Origin: DATAES01 sp036493595
GTDB taxonomy: Bacteria; Actinomycetota; Acidimicrobiia; Acidimicrobiales; JACDCH01
DNA: 27,993 nucleotides
Assembly (NCBI GenBank): GCA_036493595.1
Contig: DASXPN010000018.1
Span: 1 to 27,993, forward strand
Direction: 5' to 3'
The notes beneath the pieces were generated by a model. The model was not told the origin of the DNA. It searched no databases and saw only the letters and a program-made list of their open reading frames with translations. The translations under genes were made by a program, and so were the position numbers. Shown here piece by piece: positions 25,651 to 27,993 of this stretch (positions are counted from its first letter, which is position 1; the number at the start of each line of letters is the position of its first letter).

Positions 25651-26454
25651 TCACGCGTGGCGCCGCCGGCTCGGGCGGCCCGCGGTCGAACCGTCGCGAC
25701 TCGGCAAGCGGAACGACGTCGAGTGGGTCGGCGAATAGAGATGGCTGCGGGCGGGGACCGACTCGTCGCGTAGGGCGTCGCCGACGAGCACGAGCACGGT
25801 GCGGTCGGCGCCCGTCGAACGGATGGCTTCCGCGACCTCGCCGACAGTGGTGCGGACGACGACTTCGTCCGGCCATGTCACCCGCACGATGACCGCGGCC
25901 GGCGTGGCGGGCGGGTAGCCGGTGAGCAGCTCTGCTTGGAGCTCGTCGGGCCGCGCCCCGGACAGGAAGACGGCCATCGACACTTGTGCAGCCGCGAACG
26001 CAGCGACGCCTTCACCGGCGCGCATCGACGCTTCGGTGCGCCCGCCGAGCCTGGTCAACACGACCGACTGCGACAACTTCGGCACGGTCAACTCGCGCTG
26101 CAACGTCGCCGCCGCGGCCGAGACGGACGTGACGCCAGGGACGAGCTCGAACGAGCGCCCGTTGGCCCGGCACCAGTCGAGCTGTTCGGCGATGGCGCCG
26201 TAGACGCTCGGGTCGCCGGAGTGCAGTCGCACGACTCGCGTACCTTCGGTCGTCCCCGCATAGACCGCGATGACGTCCTCCAACGTCATCACCGCGGAAT
26301 CGTGGAGCACGACGTCCGGCCCGCAGTGATCGAGCAGCGCCGCCGGCACCAGAGACGAAGCCCACACGACGACCTCCGCGGCGCGCAGCCGTTCGGCGCC
26401 CCGGATGGTGATGAGGTCCGGTGCGCCCGGCCCCGCGCCGACGAACGAGATCAC
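25651..26454 (-). CDS. cobM: Precorrin-4 C11-methyltransferase CobM
   Basis: This encodes 267 residues. It starts ISFVGAGPGAPDLITIRG (SAM-binding GxGPG), with VVWASSLVPAALL, VVRLHSGDPSVYGAIAEQL and VPGVTSVSAAAATLQRELTVP as CobM/CbiF signatures. It methylates C11 of precorrin-4 or its cobalt form. The final ~25 residues (RLPSRDGSTAGRPSRRRHA) are a basic, non-conserved tail. GTG 26454 overlaps the cobI stop as GTGA. Confidence 0.95.
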   Translation of the reverse strand: MISFVGAGPGAPDLITIRGAERLRAAEVVVWASSLVPAALLDHCGPDVVLHDSAVMTLEDVIAVYAGTTEGTRVVRLHSGDPSVYGAIAEQLDWCRANGRSFELVPGVTSVSAAAATLQRELTVPKLSQSVVLTRLGGRTEASMRAGEGVAAFAAAQVSMAVFLSGARPDELQAELLTGYPPATPAAVIVRVTWPDEVVVRTTVGEVAEAIRSTGADRTVLVLVGDALRDESVPARSHLYSPTHSTSFRLPSRDGSTAGRPSRRRHA

Positions 26455-27335
26455 GACTGCGTCCGCGCCGGGACGATGAGCGACGAGAGATAGCTCGCCG
26501 GTCGATCGGCTACGTCGTTGACGGCCGCGACGCGCTCACCCGGAAGTCCCAACAACTCCCCGATGACCGCGCCGTCGAGACGGTCGGCCTCGCGCAGGCG
26601 GTCGGCGACCGCTTCGACGTGGCGTCCTCCCTTGTAGATCACGACGGTGCACGACTCGTCGCGCAGCGCCGCGCTCACGGCTCCGCCTCGCGCGTTCGCT
26701 TCCGCTTCGTTGGCGGGCAGCACCAGGAACGACTGCTGGTCGTCGGCCAGCACTGTGCCCGCCCGCGCTGCGAGCTCCTGAAACGCCATGACCCCCGGGA
26801 CGGTGAGCACCGGTGTTCCCGGGCGCTTCTTCGCGACAAGGTCGGCGATCGAGCTGAACGTCGAGTACAGGTTCGGATCGCCGAGTGTGATGAACGCGAC
26901 CTCGTCGCGGTGATCGAGCAGTTCGATGATTCGTTGCGCGGTGTGCGTGAGCGCGGCGCGCCGCTCCTTCTGGCGCGGCGTCATCGCGAAGACGAGGCGC
27001 TCGACCGCGACCTCCGGCACGGCGTCGCGGACGATCGCCTCGGCTCGGCCCATCGCGGCGATGTCGGTGCACGGTGCGACGACCGCCGTGGCGCGACGCA
27101 GCGCCCGCACGGCCCGCACCGTCAACAGGTCGGCGGCGCCCGGTCCGACTCCGACGCCTACCAAGCGGCCGGGGATGGGGGGATCGGCGTCCGGGATCGA
27201 GACGGGCGCGCCCTGGGCGACGAGTTGGTCGATGGCCGTCCGGACGAGCTCGGCCTCGGACCGGCGCGTCCGGGACGACAGCGCGCTGAGCTGCGCTTTG
27301 AGGTGATCGGGAAGGTAGACAGACGTCTTCCGCAC
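26451..27335 (-). CDS. cobI: Precorrin-2 C20-methyltransferase CobI with N-terminal ribbon-helix-helix DNA-binding domain
   Basis: This encodes 294 residues, of which CobI itself accounts for about 57-294: LVGVGVGPGAADLLTVRAVR, PCTDIAAMGRAEAIVRDAV, FITLGDPNLYSTFSSIADLV, VPGVMAFQELAARAG and VVIYKGGRH are all diagnostic. Residues 1-41 are an RHH_1/CopG-type domain: strand KTSVYLP (3-9), helix A (9-21), then RRSEAELVRTAIDQLVA (helix B, 25-40), joined by a Pro-rich linker (43-56). The start is GTG 27335, and the RHH begins right at it. A TANNNT box (TACCCT, complement of 27342-27347) sits at -12 to -7, fitting a leaderless start. The enzyme methylates C20 of precorrin-2. It heads the corrin operon, so the RHH could make it a self-regulating enzyme (inference). 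Confidence 0.93.
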   Translation of the reverse strand: MRKTSVYLPDHLKAQLSALSSRTRRSEAELVRTAIDQLVAQGAPVSIPDADPPIPGRLVGVGVGPGAADLLTVRAVRALRRATAVVAPCTDIAAMGRAEAIVRDAVPEVAVERLVFAMTPRQKERRAALTHTAQRIIELLDHRDEVAFITLGDPNLYSTFSSIADLVAKKRPGTPVLTVPGVMAFQELAARAGTVLADDQQSFLVLPANEAEANARGGAVSAALRDESCTVVIYKGGRHVEAVADRLREADRLDGAVIGELLGLPGERVAAVNDVADRPASYLSSLIVPARTQS

Positions 27336-27358
27336 GCACGTAGGGTAATACGTAGGGC
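27336..27358. promoter_or_regulatory. Divergent cobI-cobF promoter/operator with tandem ACGTAGGG
   Basis: Only 23 bases separate the cobI GTG (minus) and cobF ATG (plus). On the plus strand ACGTAGGG occurs at 27338-27345 and 27350-27357, separated by TAAT, a 12-base period. An inverted pair CGTA/TACG with 6 bases between (27339-27352) overlaps it. TAGGGT (27341-27346) is a -10-like box for cobF, and TACCCT (complement of 27342-27347) is one for cobI. Both promoters would therefore overlap the same repeat, a good place for one regulator to control both directions. No Shine-Dalgarno fits between cobI's promoter and its start. Confidence 0.6.
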
Positions 27359-27993
27359 ATGGCCGACGACCAGGACGGCGACGACCGGAACCGAAGGGTG
27401 TATCTCGTCGGCATCGGCGCCGGCGATCCGGAGCATCTCACGCTCGGCGCGGTCCGGGCGCTGAACCGGACCGATGCCGTGTTCATCGTCGACAAGGGGG
27501 AGATGGGCGCGGCGTTGCACGCCGCCCGGCTCGAGCTGTGTCGCCGCGTGATCGATCCGATCCATCCCTACCGCGTCGTCGAGGTCGCACTCGAAGGGGT
27601 CCGCGACCGTGACGCCGGACCGTACGACAACGCCATCTCGTCGTGGCGCGATGCGCGTGCGACGGCCTACGAGGAGCTCATCGGAGCCTTGTCAGCGGGC
27701 GAGGTCGGCGCCTTCCTGGCCTGGGGTGATCCGTCTCTCTATGACGGCACGCTCGCCATCCTGGATGACGTTCGGTCGCGTGGTCGCGTCGAGTTCGCGG
27801 TCGAGGTCGTGCCCGGTGTCAGCAGCATCGCCGCGCTCGCGGCTCGCCACGCCATCGCGTTGAATCGAGCGGGCGAGTCGATCCTCGTCACCACCGGTCG
27901 CCGTTTGATGCGCGATGGCGTACCCGATGGCGTGGACAACATCGTGGTCATGCTCGACGCGCATGATGCCTGGCACGCGTTCGACGACGACTT
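27359..27993 (+). CDS. cobF: Precorrin-6A synthase (deacetylating) CobF, 3' end outside window
   Basis: At least 211 codons are present before the right edge. The start reads MADDQDGDDRNRR, then RVYLVGIGAGDPEHLTLGAVRAL (SAM binding), FIVDKGEMGAALHAARLELC, FLAWGDPSLYDGTLAIL, VVPGVSSIAALAARHAIALNR and ILVTTGRRL. VDKGE, WGDPSLYD and TTGRR are CobF-specific, distinguishing it from CobI, CobJ and CobM. It methylates C1 of precorrin-5 and removes the acetyl unit, the aerobic, cobalt-late pathway step. It diverges from cobI. Presence beside CbiG and CbiX is unexpected (see findings). Confidence 0.93.
   Translation, partial: MADDQDGDDRNRRVYLVGIGAGDPEHLTLGAVRALNRTDAVFIVDKGEMGAALHAARLELCRRVIDPIHPYRVVEVALEGVRDRDAGPYDNAISSWRDARATAYEELIGALSAGEVGAFLAWGDPSLYDGTLAILDDVRSRGRVEFAVEVVPGVSSIAALAARHAIALNRAGESILVTTGRRLMRDGVPDGVDNIVVMLDAHDAWHAFDDD

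Noticed and set aside
27321..27328. AGACGTCT, an 8-base palindrome equal to the enterobacterial MetJ met-box, inside the 5' end of cobI
   Set aside because: It is a single copy inside coding sequence (codons for K-T-S). MetJ sites need tandem copies, and perfect 8-bp palindromes are frequent in 28 kb by chance.

Overview
This GC-rich window reads as chromosomal DNA of an actinobacterium. The signs are an F420-type luciferase-like oxidoreductase (TIGR03620-like), frequent GTG starts, dense head-to-tail operons with 4-base start/stop overlaps, Pro/Ser-rich leaders on the HtrA protease, a KdpFABC-DE locus and a cobalamin locus containing CobF. An acidimicrobial origin would fit, but this is a guess. 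I see no insertion sequences, phage genes, tRNA, rRNA or CRISPR array. There is no gene-free stretch longer than about 220 bases.

Layout. Positions 1-2873 hold a left-truncated secreted CHAP-domain protein (minus), then a serine beta-lactamase-family hydrolase coupled to a luciferase-like oxidoreductase (both plus). Positions 2932-5380 hold an orphan DUF4118 membrane sensor (minus) diverging from a PDZ serine protease of the HtrA family. Positions 5406-13317 (minus) hold a complete potassium-uptake operon: a 65-residue membrane protein, kdpF (29 residues, easily missed), kdpA, kdpB, kdpC, kdpD and kdpE. Positions 13403-15330 hold an FNT-family channel and a TauE/SafE (TSUP) permease. Positions 15349-18204 hold the cobalt ECF importer cbiM-cbiQ-cbiO. 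A type IB topoisomerase follows at 18309-19334. Positions 19394-27335 hold a compact corrin operon, in transcription order cobI, cobM, cobL, cbiG-cobJ, cobH, cbiX, cobB, cobO. CobF diverges from it at the right edge and is truncated.

How the genes work together. The importer brings in Co2+, CbiX is a candidate chelatase, and CobI, CbiG-CobJ, CobM, CobF, CobL and CobH methylate and rearrange the ring. CobB amidates it and CobO adenosylates the cobalt. The set mixes 'aerobic' (CobF) and 'anaerobic' (CbiG, CbiX) enzymes. CobK/CbiJ, CbiD, CobG and CobNST are not in the window.

Most interesting signal. CobI, the first enzyme of its operon, carries an intact N-terminal ribbon-helix-helix DNA-binding domain. 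The 23 bases between the cobI and cobF start codons are almost filled by two tandem ACGTAGGG copies 12 bases apart. The 9-mer ACGTAGGGT occurs again upstream of the cobalt importer cbiM. This suggests, without proving it, that a corrin-pathway methyltransferase doubles as the regulator of B12 synthesis and cobalt uptake. I see no B12-riboswitch signature. A second regulatory signal is a helically phased series of CGTTA elements upstream of the kdp operon, one of which sits in an octamer shared with the orphan DUF4118 gene.
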